A DNA stretch of 64,000 bases from Dendrolimus kikuchii (Eukaryota; Arthropoda; Insecta; Lepidoptera; Lasiocampidae), in NCBI GenBank assembly GCA_019925095.2, contig CM034392.1:1433501-1497500 (forward strand), given 5' to 3'. A program made the position numbers and the translations under genes. Each line of letters opens with the position of its first letter. Positions within the stretch are counted from its first letter, which is position 1. Positions 10,572 through 22,257 of this stretch are shown here, piece after piece. The notes beneath the pieces are model-generated. The model was not told the DNA's origin, searched no databases, and worked only from the letters and a program-made list of their open reading frames with translations.

Positions 10572-11810
10572 ACGATTTTTAACCAACTTCAAAAAGGAGG
10601 AGGCTCGCAATTCGTCTGTATGTTCGTTACTCGATTTCACCGTCAATTGTAAACCGATTTTCAAAATTTTCTTTTAATCGAATGGTTATACTCCCGAGTT
10701 GGTTCTATTCTCACCAAGTCAGAATCTGATGAGTGGATTCCAAGGAATTAGAGAAACTCACGAAAATTGTTAACCAACCTTTTCGCAACATAATATCTCC
10801 GTCAATTGCAAACCGATATACAATTTTTTTCATTACTCGTAAGTGTATCAAGTCAAATCATCCTTTATTGCATAAAATATAGTACATAAAAAATATGTAA
10901 AGAATATTTAATAAGTTCACATGTTTTTGAATCATAATTAATATTTTTTTCTATTTGGTATTAATATTACAACAATATTACAAAAATAAATTAAAAAAGA
11001 ATAATAACAATAATGTTAGTAATAATTAAATTAAGTAATTCTTAAAAATAAATGTCAAACAAATCAAAATTAATCCACTAGTCAGTTCTAAATAATACAT
11101 TGTATACTACCTTAGTAATTTAAAGTCTATCATTAAAATAATTATTAATACCGTAATATGATTTGTCAAACAAAATTGTCCTTAATCTATATTTATAGTT
11201 ATTAGAGTTTTGAATGTTAACAATACATTTTGGTAGTTGACTATAGAGCCTAGGAGCCATACACAACCTATTTAATATGTATACTCCTGAGGTAGTCCCA
11301 CGGTCACCAAGTCAGAATCTGATGAGTGGATCAGAGCCTTGGAAAATCGAGAATAACTCTTATTAAAGAACGCCGTGCGCCTAAATTCCTGGAAAAAAGC
11401 TTGTCTACGCGTGTAGGTATTACATTTTCTACAGGCGTTTAATTTTTGCAGGCTTCTTATGCCATTTCTCCATCAATTGTGGACCTATTGTTAAATTGTT
11501 TTTTTTAACTCCCACGATGGTTACATACTCATCAAGTCAGGATATGGATTTGTGGATTGCAAGGAAATGGAGGGCAATCCTTGTCGATGAGCATATACAC
11601 CGAAGAGCGAGATGGCAAATTTGTATACGCGTGCCAGTTTTACAATTTCTACAGGTGCTTAATATATTATTTCTAAAGCTATTGAAGTATATGCGCAATT
11701 AAAAAGTAAAAATATTTTTTTAACAAAAATAAAAGCAAAAAGTAAATATTTAACCGACTTCAACATTTTGAAGTCGGTGTCAAGTGAAACACAAAAAATA
11801 CTATATTTGG
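10572..11810 (+). mobile_element. V-family dispersed repeat, interrupted
   Basis: It starts ttaaccaacttcaaaaagga and ends near gaagtcggtgtcaagtgaaa. Internal blocks such as caccaagtcagaatctgatg recur at 10714 and 11306. Related pieces are at 14793 and 32518. LINE W lies inside it. I know no class for it. Confidence 0.5.
10857..11297 (-). mobile_element. W-family LINE 3' end with C-terminal coding
   Basis: On the minus strand 11118-11256 read MAPRLYSQLPKCIVNIQNSN followed by LRTILFDKSYYGINNYF and a stop. This resembles the C-terminal LYN(K)LP ... LR.FL pattern of jockey-like reverse-transcriptase proteins. A long AT-rich 3' UTR follows. Confidence 0.55.
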
Positions 11811-12220
11811 CAATTTGTTGTTGTTCTTTTAGGTTTTGGATACTTTAAGATTTTTGTATCCTTTAATGCATAAGAAACGAGACAAAAAATCATTTTCAGA
11901 GGGACCTTTCACCTTGTATATCTTACAACGAGAACACGAGATCTTATGATACTTGTGAGACAACATGAATACCAAACTAAAGGTTTTTACAAGTTTATAG
12001 CTTATTGCCTTACATTCCAAGGTGAAATTGTAATTTGACTGGACATACAATTGATGGCCTGTTACCATCTTTTTATATAAAATTCTTGTGTGGAATTCTG
12101 GTTTAGATTCACAGTTGGACCCGATAGGTGGCGCTGCAATCGGGTTTGAAATTTTATTTCTTCAGGTCAACGTCTGCTGGGAGAAGTAGTATCTAACTAT
12201 TATTGTTTATTCTCAATTTT
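11811..12220. other. Unassigned
   Basis: A 79-codon frame on the minus strand (11829-12068) has no recognisable motif and is probably chance. Confidence 0.3.
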
Positions 12221-12221
12221 T

Positions 12222-12406
12222 TTATTCATTTCAGGTATATGTATTGTGTGATATTTATATATCACCGTCATACACTTGCGAATATCCCGTTCATAAAATC
12301 CATAGCCCGGGTTGTCTGGAACAGATCGCTCTAAAGTTTAATGTGACTACTGTAAATTGTTTATTCTATGTGTATGTGGTGATCAATAAAGTGTTTTCTA
12401 TTCTAT
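12222..12406 (+). mobile_element. P-family LINE 3' end
   Basis: The blocks cgtcatacacttgcgaat, gggttgtctggaacagatcgc and gtggtgatcaataaagtg match 22494-22660. It ends in a short (TTCTA)n tail, into which a solo LTR is inserted. Confidence 0.65.
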
Positions 12407-12904
12407 TGTTACAACTTGGGCCACCTGCATACCTGTAGACAAAGCACATTTATTACCTGCCGCGGCGTTTGAGCTAATAACATTGAAACTGTTGCATGAC
12501 TCTCTTCTTTTGTTTAAAGTTAAAATTTGTAATTAGAAAACAGTCTATTGTGTATTGAACGCGTTTATGGCCGTTCGCAGGCATAATTACGCAGGTGTGC
12601 GGATTACGTTTTCTGGGAAATTGCGTCGACGCTTGCCAGGTAGACATATTGCATCGGTGCATTATAAAGCAATAGCCCAATGAAGAGATCGTCAGTCTAG
12701 CGAGAACCACGATCAAGGCGAGACTTGTTTACATTCGATAACCTATATATTGACGGACTTTGCACGTGTTATTGAATCACGCATTACGTTTGAACTGATT
12801 GAGTTAAGTTATATTTGTACCTGTGTTATACGTGTTTGTATAGTTCTAATAAATTCTATAGTAATTGCAACGGCAGTTTTAATTCGAGTCCCGCACTCGT
12901 AACT
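12407..12904 (-). mobile_element. Solo LTR 1
   Basis: The LTR begins TGTTACAACTTGGG and ends ccgcactcGTAACt. It is homologous on the opposite strand to 13466-13964. Flanks share CTAT (12403-12406 and 12905-12908). The 498-bp length and 4-bp duplication fit a gypsy-like solo LTR. Confidence 0.8.
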
Positions 12905-12918
12905 CTATTTATTCATCA

Positions 12919-12995
12919 AACTTGCCTTACCATCGGTTGAATTTTGACTTTACTTATATGGAGCTTATCTCAAATTTTAACCGATAGTAAGGCAA
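12919..12995. repeat. Short MITE-like inverted repeat
   Basis: Arms ttgccttaccatcggttgaa and its near-exact reverse complement (ttttaaccgatagtaaggcaa) are separated by about 25 bp. No target duplication was evident. Confidence 0.5.
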
Positions 12996-13465
12996 ATGAA
13001 CTGTCAGTTATATATAGGAATCGGCCATAAGAGTCCATAACATTCTTAAGAGTAAACTTGCGGCATATGCTGTTAGTTTCGACATTGTACGACTGGCAGT
13101 GAGTTCTACAAATGTTCTAATTAAACCGGGCTACTTAGTAGGCAGATAAATGGAAGTGCAGTGCTAATTAGTGCGGCCTCTCGCCGGTGCAGGTAAATGA
13201 ACTCAAGTTCATAATATCCTAAGGGTAATGTATAAACTTAGACCACGCTCAGCTCAAGATATTATTTACTAGCGGTCCCGGCAGTTCCAGCATCAGGGTA
13301 GCGGAGGATCAAACCCTTATGGCCCAAAACACATCAACAGGGGGGGCCATTTCTCACTTAGTAATGAAAACCAAGTATATAATAATGTGTTTTAATATAA
13401 AGTAATCAATATCAGTCAGTAGTTAAACAGTAAAACAATATTTTTTATTTTCATTTTAATAATAT
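12996..13465. other. Unassigned
   Basis: No gene or repeat family is recognised. It contains acceptor- and donor-like words near 13190 (ggtgcaggtaaatg) without an open frame to support an exon. Confidence 0.3.
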
Positions 13466-13964
13466 TGTTACGAGTTTAGCGGGACTCGAATTAAAATGCC
13501 GTTAGAATTATTATAGAGTTTATTAGAACTATATATACACTTATAACACAGGCACAAATATAATCGAACACAACAAATCCAAACTTAATGCAGAAGGTCG
13601 TCAATCAATAAAACGCGCAAAATCCGTCACTAATAGATTCCCGATTGTACACACGTCACGCCTTGATCGTAGTTGTCGCTGGACTGTCTCCTCTCCCCAT
13701 CAGGCCGTCGTTTTATACCTCACAAATACAAATGTGCCCGAATCGTAGTCGACGTAATCCGCAACACCTGGCTAATGATTCGGCCGCAAGCGGCCATAAA
13801 TGACTACAATAGAACAATGGGCTGTTCTCTAGAAACGTATGCCAATAAATAAGTAAACAAAAGAAGACGATCATAAAAGAATTACAATCAATTCAAATGC
13901 CGACAGGTAATAAAATGTGTTCTTACAGATGGATTTTGTTTTTGTCGGGACCTAACTTGTAACA
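13466..13964 (+). mobile_element. Solo LTR 2
   Basis: This 499-bp LTR runs TGTTACGAG ... cttGTAACA, flanked by ATAT on both sides (13462-13465 and 13965-13968). No primer-binding site or internal region adjoins it. It is opposite in orientation to LTR 1, 560 bp away. Confidence 0.85.
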
Positions 13965-13968
13965 ATAT

Positions 13969-14530
13969 TTTTTTATTTAAGTTAGAACTTACGATAGACA
14001 TATCGAGGCATGAAAGACTATATATTTCAAGCACCATTTTGAAAATGTGTCGGGAGAAAATTTAAACTTCGAATTGTCCCAAAAAAGGCCTAATTAGTAG
14101 AAAAAGAAAAAATGTCTATAGATTTCAATTCGAAACCAAGTTCTTTATATTTCCATTAGTTGAGGAGATTAAGATGATAAATACCATTACGTCAAGTCTC
14201 TCACAAAATGTCGCTTGAAACAAATAGCCCCTCGATATGAATACAAGTTAAGAATTAATTGGAAATGAGTTTAAACTGAATGCAAACGATTGCCATGTCT
14301 GTTTGCCCGCGTGCTATCACGTCAGCCATTAGCAATCACACGTGATACCCCGTAGAGATTAACTCTGCTTTTTGCAACATTCATTTACTCCATATCTAAT
14401 GATACGAGAAATTGCCTATTAAAAGTTTCTATTTGATATTTACGAGTGTTACTTCTTTATGTCTACATATTTCTTTTCTTGGCCTTCTTACATGGTTTCG
14501 TTTGTTTAATAAAATAACTAACTAACTAAC
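13969..14530. other. No recognisable gene or repeat
   Basis: AT-rich, with nothing beyond a short taac repeat at 14513-14536. Confidence 0.35.
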
Positions 14531-14536
14531 TAACTA

Positions 14537-14767
14537 ATCGGCAGGCAAACACACATATTGTATATCCCCAAATTAAGCAAGTTACGCTTGTGTTATGGGT
14601 AATATACAACGGACTACTCTGGGGCCGATCCCAGACACCCAGACCATAGTAAATAACGGAGAAAATACGTTTCCGAAATTTACTATACCAGGAATCGAAC
14701 CCGGAGGCTCTGCGTTGCAGTGAGGTAGGCCGGCAAAGGCTTAGCCCGGTCAACCACAGAGGCCGTT
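14537..14767 (-). mobile_element. tRNA-derived SINE, family E
   Basis: The same head and body as 2327-2557, with a (CTAA)n-like tail at 14513-14536 on the 3' side. The A-box and B-box words are retained. Confidence 0.75.
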
Positions 14768-14792
14768 TAAAAATAAAGTACTTACTTTCCCT

Positions 14793-14845
14793 GTTTTTAA
14801 CCAACTTGAAAAAAGGAGGAAAATCTGAATTCGTCGTGTAAGTAT
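14793..14845 (+). mobile_element. V-family 5' fragment
   Basis: The stretch ttttaaccaacttgaaaaaa then ggagg repeats the start of 10572-11810. Confidence 0.4.
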
Positions 14846-14880
14846 CTTTATTTGGATTGTATTGGGAATATATGATAATG

Positions 14881-15417
14881 AGGCCCACGCCTGTCAGGGC
14901 ACGCGGAGCTGGGAATCCCGTATACCCGTAGCCTTTTTTTTTTACCAGGGGAAATCCGATTGAGGACTAAGCCGCGACAAGGGCAGAACCTTGGGGGGAT
15001 AATTCGCGACCTAGTGTGGGATTCGCCAGATCGGGGGTGGCACTAGCATGCCCAGTCAGAACTGGTGCCATGCTATTGCCACTCCCGGTTAGGGATACCC
15101 ACTAAAACCCCTGGGTGTTCCGTCCTTCGCCTTATGCCAGGTCTAGGGGTATATAACCTGGCCTCTCCGCAGCCCTGGCAGGCGTGGGCCCCGCGAGGAC
15201 TCTTCCACTGCCGGGGGACTACTTTACCCCCGGATACCCGTAGCCCTGGCATAAGGCGCAGGAAAGGAACAACCAGGGGTTTTAGTGGGTATAACTGGGG
15301 TGTGGCAATAGCATAGCTCTAGTTCTATCTGGGCATGCTAGTGCCAGCCCAGACCTGGCGAATCCCATACACGGGTCGCGAATTATCCCCCCAGGCCTCC
15401 GTGCAAAAAAAAAAAAA
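14881..15417. mobile_element. Inverted pair of LINE 3' ends, family X
   Basis: A minus-strand copy (poly(T) 14934-14943 to about 15190) faces a plus-strand copy (about 15190 to poly(A) 15405-15417). They share inverted blocks such as ggggggataattcgcgacc, cccactaaaacccctgg and gccttatgccagg. A further piece of the same family lies at 14881-14933. The GC-rich 83-codon frame at 15065 spans the junction and is not a gene. Confidence 0.7.
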
Positions 15418-15660
15418 TATGTCTTGGGCTTTTATACAATTCATTTATAACAATTAAGAAGTACCAAACAATATCTAACATGTAGGAATAGGAGGAATCA
15501 ACACAAAAATCAATAAATTATAATGTCACACACACCAACCAAAATACCCAATAATTCAAAAAATCAAATCTAGAAATTAAGTTGTAAAAAGTGTACGGAA
15601 CTCGAGTCCGTAGAGTTGTTAATAATAATAATAAAAAAAATGTATGGAATAAAATAAATT
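15418..15660 (+). mobile_element. J-family LINE 3' end, partial
   Basis: Blocks aaatcaataaattataatgtcacacaca, aaattaagttg and gagtccgtagagttgttaa match 59525-60020 in the same order. Confidence 0.55.
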
Positions 15661-15774
15661 AATTAATAAAAACTTAAAAATAAACTACAAACTATATACG
15701 ACATAAATTAAAAGTAAATAAAAAAGGGAAAAATACCTAAAGATAAGTTATTGGCCCCAAACCATTGTCACTTA

Positions 15775-16035
15775 CCGGGAACGTTCCCAAAAGGCTGGCG
15801 GCGTTGCCACGTTGTATAGCAACGCTTAATCTTTGAGCAAAATAGACGCCAGCCTTCTGATCGCGTGTGACATCTGTTAAACGTTTGGCGACGTCACGAT
15901 ATACCTTTAGGGCGTTAGGACCCTATGGACCCAGAGTTTTCACCCCAAATGCCGCAAATGTGTTACCATTTCCAATGGCGACATATTTGCAACATTTGAG
16001 GGTCTCCTTTGACAATGACAGACGCTGAGATTAAC
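15775..16035 (-). mobile_element. G-family LINE C-terminal remnant
   Basis: The minus strand carries degraded counterparts of the G block. It has ggcaacgccgcc for GNAAS and a changed VETLGPWG block near 15925-15950. Frameshifts and substitutions leave no open frame. It is older than the copies at 44231 and 46951. Confidence 0.6.
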
Positions 16036-16954
16036 AATAAGAAACAAAAAGGATATAATCCCTACACTTAACATACATAAATATTAAAACTATTAAAAAG
16101 GTTTTCCATGTCTAAATAATCTTTCTATACAAGATAGAGAAAATCAAACAACTTTGATCTACTGTGGAACAGTCTGTTCTGTGACTTGGTTTGAAAAGAT
16201 AACATGTGCTCGTGGAACGTTAAATGAATCAATTTGAAATTGGCGAACATTTTCATACCACGACTGTACTCAAATTTGACCGTAACAACCATTATACTTA
16301 CTAAACCGGGAAAACTGAAACAACTAAATTAAATTTCAAATATTAAGATTTTGGGGTTTCAGTCTGAAGTTCGGCTGCAGCAGAACCGGCGGTAGTGCAA
16401 GTACTTGAAAGATGGGACGCCGCCAGAGTATCAACGCAAGTAGCATCTCACACTAAGGGGCGGCCCATCTTCTAGGGAATCAGGGACTGTGTTGGGTGTC
16501 GATTTACAACATTTTCAAACTAACGTCAATTGTCACTAGACTAAATGACATTAAATTTTTCATAGATATTAGAACTGGCCTGGCCTCTTCCACAGCATCT
16601 GCTTGACGCTAAGTTTCGGGATCGCCTGTATACAAAAACATTCTTGACGGCAAGGAGTCTATCTCATCGACAACACTATATGTTTTCATCTACTGTTGTT
16701 GCAGATTAGAAAGAAATAAAATAATTTTATTTAGGACAAATTATATCAATACAGTATAATTGCTAATAAATTTAAAAACAATAGCAATATAATTTTGTCC
16801 CAAAAGGGGCATCAGTCTTAGTATAATGCCGGCCGGTTAAAACAAGCGCTGATCTTCCATTGTGCCTTTAAGATTTCGTCACAGTAGACATTACATCATT
16901 GTAAAGCATAAAACTAGAATATATATATACATACACACATGATTATATGACAAA
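16036..16954. other. Unassigned
   Basis: No supported frame or known repeat. Positions 16330-16560 are less AT-rich (ggcggtagtgcaag, gggacgccgccag), without splice support. Confidence 0.3.
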
Positions 16955-17197
16955 TCTATACTAATATATAAAGCTGAAGAGTTTGTTTGTTTGTTTGTTT
17001 GAACGCGCTAATCTCAGAAACTACTGGTCTGATTTGAAAAATTATTTCAGTATTAAATAGCCTATTTATCAAGGAAGGCTATAGGCTATATATCATCACG
17101 CTAAAACCAATAGGAGCGGAGCACCAATGAAGAATGTTTCAAAATCGGGGGGTCTTGAAAACAAACTCCACGCGAACGACGTCGCGAACACAGCTAG
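16955..17197 (+). mobile_element. Non-autonomous Helitron
   Basis: It begins TCTATACTAATATATAAAGC, contains a (GTTT)n run and gaacgcgctaatctcagaa, and ends gaacacagCTAG followed by T. Confidence 0.75.
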
Positions 17198-17383
17198 TTA
17201 CTTACAAGACAGTAGATGGCGCTGTACAATAATTAAGGTCGCAAACGATTCCCGAAACGTACAAAGAATATATACAAATTTCCAAGAGTAATAGATGGGC
17301 CTGTGAGGAACAACAATAGCCTCGTTGCTACTCCACCTAGTCGGGACATGACTAAGAGAATTATAAGATGTTACTTTTAGCAG

Positions 17384-17707
17384 GACTTTTTGGCGGGAAC
17401 TGAAAGGAGATGGTGTGCTGTGCAGTTTTATTTTCTAAAAATGTGTAAAATTACTCTAAAATGAACAATAGTTGTAGGATATTGATAGTTTTTGAGTAGT
17501 AATTATGTGTTTTGTGAGAAATGTGAACTGCAAAGTCAAATGTGGCCTTTTGAGTTGTCACAAGAACTCCGTTGAATGGCACAAGCTGATAACCTACAGT
17601 TCAGCTGTGCTACACATAGGTTTAAGAAAACGAAGAAACTACATTGAATCTATGATCTGGCTTAAAGGCCTAGCTGCCAAGCCATAAAATCCAAAAAAAA
17701 AAAAAAA
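17384..17707 (+). mobile_element. D-family retroelement, complete-looking
   Basis: It runs from tttttggcgggaactgaaag to gccaagccataaaatcc plus poly(A). Perfect 13-bp duplications ttacttttagcag lie at 17371-17383 and 17708-17720. The 324-bp size, A tail and long duplication indicate a SINE or a 5'-truncated LINE. The small frame starting at 17505 lies inside it. Confidence 0.85.
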
Positions 17708-17720
17708 TTACTTTTAGCAG

Positions 17721-19175
17721 ACTGCATGCTGAACTGTAGTCAAGTCATCTGTCAAACGGTTACTTCGGCGTTCGTTCGTAATATTATAATAGAGACGATG
17801 TCGAGGTCATACCATAGTCACGTATTTGTAAAAATCAACTACCGCATGTGTGTCATACAACATTCTTCAACGCATTTACGAGGAAACAATACAATAAGTA
17901 ATGAAACAAACATAAATATCAGACGAAACGTCGCAACAATCTTTGATGTTTCTAATTTCAAAATGGCGCACATTTGCAAATGGCGTCACATGCGCGCGGT
18001 GAAAATTATAACTATATCTTTCGTCTCCTTTTCTCTATAGTACTGGTGGTGCCAAGGGTAAATTTTGAGGTCCTTCCTCACCTCCCCAATAGCACACCAC
18101 GTGGCGGCGGTAGTATAATAAATTGCCCTACCTCCTGGACTGGTGCGGCCTTCGATAATATAACTCAAGAGCAGTGGACGGCAGGACAATCAAATCAATC
18201 GTTGCATCCGATTGATCATATGGGAAGGAAAATCTGGTCACTAACCTTAACCTCCCGAAACTGCACTTCTCCCAATTCGGCAAGCCTGGAGACGTCTGGC
18301 AGCGGTCGTCGAGGTTCGATTGATTGCACACGGTGGTATTAGATAGTCTTTTTAGTCACACACAAATGGCGGTTTAAATTATTAAAAATTAGCACATATA
18401 GATATGGCTGCGGAGCGGGTCGCCATGCGCGCGCGATCGTGTAGGATTTTCGACTTATTATAATTAATGGGGCGGTGGTGCGGTTTTTGTCCCTCCAATG
18501 TCATTACGTGACGACATAACATCGTTGGCCAATGAGCCTCCTTAGAAGGGCACAGATCGGAAGATGTCGGTGTGACTGACTTCATTCCGATCATATAATC
18601 AAGAAAATGAACCAATCGAAATAATTGGCCTAAACAAGTACTAAAGTAAGACAAATGTATTGATCAAAATCGCTCCCAAAGCGCTTCCACTTTTCTGCTT
18701 CAACTTTGTAATTATTACTATGTCGCGTGTCCGCAATGGCACGCGTGCTATTGGACCGCCATCCCTGCCATAGACCAACTTCTACTTTGTCTGGCTGGTT
18801 TGTGGTTTGTAACAATAATGCATCAGTTCGTTCAGTTTCAGTGGAGCGAATGATTATACCAGTCTCAAAGTCAACCCTCGCTTTCAAGGTTTCCGATTCC
18901 AGTAGGTATTATAATAAATCTCTGTATATATTTTATTTACATTAAAAACAAATCTTCCTTACAGACTATAGCGTATGACGTCATAATTTCTACTTGCCGA
19001 CGTAATCAGAGAGTTTACTTAACATTTAAACATGGTGATGTTTGTATTTTTTAAATGTATATATAATATTTTACTTATTTACATGTCTATTATTGAATAA
19101 AATATATGTAAGTATAACTACATATTGTATAATATGTACGTATACCACCTTTGACAAGTTGAATCTATTTTTTGT
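17721..19175. other. Unassigned, 1.4 kb
   Basis: The largest apparently repeat-free block on the left side. Positions 18040-18345 and 18400-18600 are GC-richer, with overlapping short frames on both strands (60-120 codons) but no motif or splice pair. It may hold unrecognised old repeats. Confidence 0.3.
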
Positions 19176-19530
19176 TATGCAACGGGTTGTATGGAAGAGA
19201 TCGCTTCTTAGCGATAAGACCACCCATTGCACATTTAGCCAGGTGGTAGGGCATTTGCCCGACTGGATGGTTACCACCCCTGGTCTAGAGCATGCCGCCA
19301 TAACAACTTTGAGTTGTGTTCCGGCATTAGTGACCAGGTTCCAGACTCACTTAAAAGAGCAGCAGCGCATTTGTAGCACCTTTGGTGTTGCAAATGTCCA
19401 TAGGCGATGGTAACCGCTTTCCATCCAGTGGGCCGTCTGCCTGTCTGCTGAACTCCTGCGATAAAAAAAAATAGAATATTTTTTAGGCTATAAGTTTTTC
19501 TGTAATGGTGTACAATAAAGTGTTATCTCT
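19176..19530 (+). mobile_element. P-family LINE 3' end split by B
   Basis: The block gggttgtatggaagagatcgct and, after the B insertion, ggtgtacaataaagtgttat plus (TCTC)n at 19508-19541, form one P tail. Confidence 0.6.
19239..19471 (+). mobile_element. B-family element, short form
   Basis: It starts exactly at the gccaggtggtagggca boundary and ends cctgcgataaaaaaaa. It is inserted in a P-family tail. Confidence 0.75.
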
Positions 19531-19867
19531 CTCTCTCTCTCTTAATTAGCGTAGAGAGCAATTAAATATTATCATCGCTTTTATTACTAGTTAAAGCGGT
19601 TGTTCCAGTATTTACTCTAAATCGGGGTAGTGGAATACAGGAAGAGTTAAAATAGCTAGATTAAGTACACTTTTGTTCTGGATCTTTAAATTAGTGTACG
19701 GGTTTAAAGTGGAGACAGGCACAAGATGCAAATGTAATGGACTAAGCCTGCGAAAGAATGAGATACGAGCACAGATTAGAGTCAATAAGACCGATGATTA
19801 AACATAGGTCCAATTTGGACCGAAATTAAACTGATAATAATATTTTGAAGTGGAACTTCTTTCGTAT
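19531..19867. other. No recognisable feature
   Basis: AT-rich, with no frame and no family match. Confidence 0.35.
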
Positions 19868-20417
19868 CGTTCTGATATTTTTTTTCTTAACATCTCTACG
19901 GACTCGAGTTCCGTACCTTTTTTTACTACTTAATTTCTATGAAAGATTTTGGAGTCCATACACGCTTATTGTTTATTTTTGTTAGTGTGTGACATTAATT
20001 TAGTGATTTATATGTTATGGTGTACCTTAAGATTAACTTATTATATTAATTTATCCTATCTTTAATACTAAACTTATACTAATGTAGAGTGTATCTGTTA
20101 CATGCTGGTGTTGTGAGGGTGCATGTGCAGTGTTGGCCTTATATCTATACATATATATAGTCCTATCTAGTGCCATGTGTGTTGTTTTTTTCTTTTCTGT
20201 GCCTGGGTTATTAATTTTTAGGCTCTTTGTGTGTCTTGGTTTGTTTGTGGAGTGTGCGTGTAATGCAATGCGATGGTAGTGCGCGTTGGTTTGAGTATGT
20301 GTATAAGTTTTATTGTTAGTTATGTGTTTGTGACTTTGTGTGATATCATACTTTCGTTCATCGTTCTGATTTAAAACTCGATGAAACGAAATAGCGACAC
20401 TAAAACGAGATAAATAC
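19868..20417 (-). mobile_element. J-family LINE 3' UTR
   Basis: Reverse complement of 59525-60020 over nearly the whole length, ending (on minus) gagtccgtagagatgttaag plus poly(A). The 122-codon minus frame (20051-20419) is read-through of this UTR, not a gene. Confidence 0.7.
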
Positions 20418-21189
20418 ATAAATCTACAGGACTAAGCCTGCTACAGAATAGTTAGAATAAATACATTATAGTATAATTGGAAATGTTTTGAAGTTTTTCG
20501 TTAATACTTTAAATTTCGTGTTTTAAAACTTAAATACACAATTTTTATTTTATTTTGAATTTGTTACAAGTTACGTTTTTGTACTGGGCGATTTTCATTC
20601 TTTGGTAATCTTAGTCTATGTAGCTGCCGCTATTTGTAATCATAGATAACGAAACAAAGAAGCAATATAAACTTGTTAATTTCCTGACATGTTGTGTGTT
20701 GAATCGTTGGTGTAAGGCATAGGCCGTGACCGACAGGTGCGCGGGCGCAGGCCAGAGGGCAGGTCGCCCGTGAAGGCGCATTGTGAGCCTCTCCCACGGT
20801 GCCCGTCTAACAAGGAACATTATTAGGCCCCTCTTTGCACCGAGTTATTTACCAACGGATATAAGTACCTTGTAAAACAATGTTTATACTAACTTAGACT
20901 GATATTGTAAATGAATTTCTTTTGTGTAGTAATTTTTAATTGAATTGTAAAAACGTTATATGTTTTCAAGCTATACAAATTACTACGTGTGGACTGTAGC
21001 AGCGAGAGGTAGAAGTTAAATGATACTTCAGATGGCAGAGAGTAGTATTCTTAAGATAACTTTAAGTACAAATGTTAACAAGTCGTACAGCTAGAACAAT
21101 ATATAGCACAAAGTGTGAGCGGGACGGACGATGTGCGAGCGAGATGTCAAGTTTATTAAAATTTATAAAGAATTTTCATCCAGAAAAGA
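20418..21189. other. Unassigned, with a GC-rich island
   Basis: Positions 20718-20808 are GC-rich (caggtgcgcgggcgcaggcc) in AT-rich flanks. No supported frame. Confidence 0.3.
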
Positions 21190-21261
21190 ATTTTACTTGT
21201 ATGTATTGTGTAATATCTATGTATCCTATTTACATGTATTTAATTCGCGCACTATAGTCAT

Positions 21262-22165
21262 CATGTTGGGGTGCGGATGAGTGATCTAGTTGTAAGCACC
21301 CTGCATTATGCGGATGATGCCGTGCTTTTAGCCGAATCGCCATCAGAACTGCAAACACTAGTCACAATGATGAAAGATGACTGTCAGGCGAGAGGCTTAC
21401 ATTTGAATGCGAAGAAAACAAAGGTTATGATGTTTGAAAGAGAAGAAACCAGAACGAATGCAAGGATAATGGTCGATGATGTTATGCTAGAGCAAATGAA
21501 TGAGTTTGTATATCTTGGATGTGCTTTTAGCAGGGATGGAAGGTACACCGTTGATATAGAAAGAAGAGTGAATTTGAGGAATAGTGTGAATGGAGCGTTA
21601 GGTAAATTTCTAGGCGCTAAGAACCTCAGCCAGAAGGCCCAGCTCACCATACACAACGCGGTTCTGGTACCTACGCTCACGTATGGATGCGAGAGTTGGG
21701 TATGGAAGAGAGAGCATGAAAGTAGAGTAAACGCGGTCGAGATGCGAGCACTGCGCAAAATCTGCGAAGTGACGCTCGCGGACCGCGTTCGTAATACCGA
21801 AGTAAGAAAGAGAGTTGGTCTGAAAGAGAGTGTCGGGGTGAAGGTAAGGAAAGGAATGCTCCGGTGGTTCGGGCATACGGAAAGAATGCATGATGAAAGA
21901 ATAACTAAACAGATATACAATGCAAAAGTGGATGGATGCAGAAGTCGTGGAAGGCCACGACACACCTTCCATGATCAAATTGATCGTGTACTAGCAGAAG
22001 GTGATGTCAGGAGCCTTAAGAACAGACGAGCTTGCATGACAAGAGTTATGAATGTCAAAGAGGTGAGTAAGAATAAGCCTAAATGGCACTCTGTTGTTCG
22101 TGCCTACCCCGCAAGGGAACTGGCGTGGAGTTATGTATGTATGTATGTATGTATATACCTATATG
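21262..22165 (+). mobile_element. A-family RTE-like LINE, longest copy (3' part of the RT ORF)
   Basis: The open frame starts inside the reverse-transcriptase domain. YADDAVLL at residues 13-20 is the catalytic motif C of the palm. The thumb and C-terminal region follow, with conserved VYLGCAFSRDGRY, GCESWVWKREHESR, LRWFGHTERMHDER, RSRGRPRHTFHDQI and VRAYPARELA. The element is 5'-truncated: there is no endonuclease and no fingers. The family stop TGA has become TGG at 22126-22128, so the frame runs on into the (ATGT)n tail and the neighbouring O element. The last 80 or so residues are therefore not native. A two-codon-scale loss (VSKNK in place of ASEVCKNK) also marks it as defective. Other copies in the window are shorter. 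The clade (RTE or related) is inferred from the simple-repeat tail and long target duplications. Confidence 0.85.
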
Positions 22166-22222
22166 TGCTGTTTTTTTGTTACATGTTCTATTATTGCTAT
22201 TTTATTTACTATTTATTAATAC

Positions 22223-22257
<35 letters not shown>

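Noticed and set aside
17974..18342. 122-codon plus frame with a mirrored minus frame
   Set aside because: No domain, no splice signals and overlapping frames on both strands. Insufficient for a gene call.
20051..20419. 122-codon minus frame
   Set aside because: It lies within the J-family 3' UTR, whose other copies (54826, 59525) do not keep it open.
21384..21978. 193- and 122-codon minus frames over the longest A copy
   Set aside because: Same antisense shadow effect. The plus frame carries the YADD motif and the known LINE C-terminal block.
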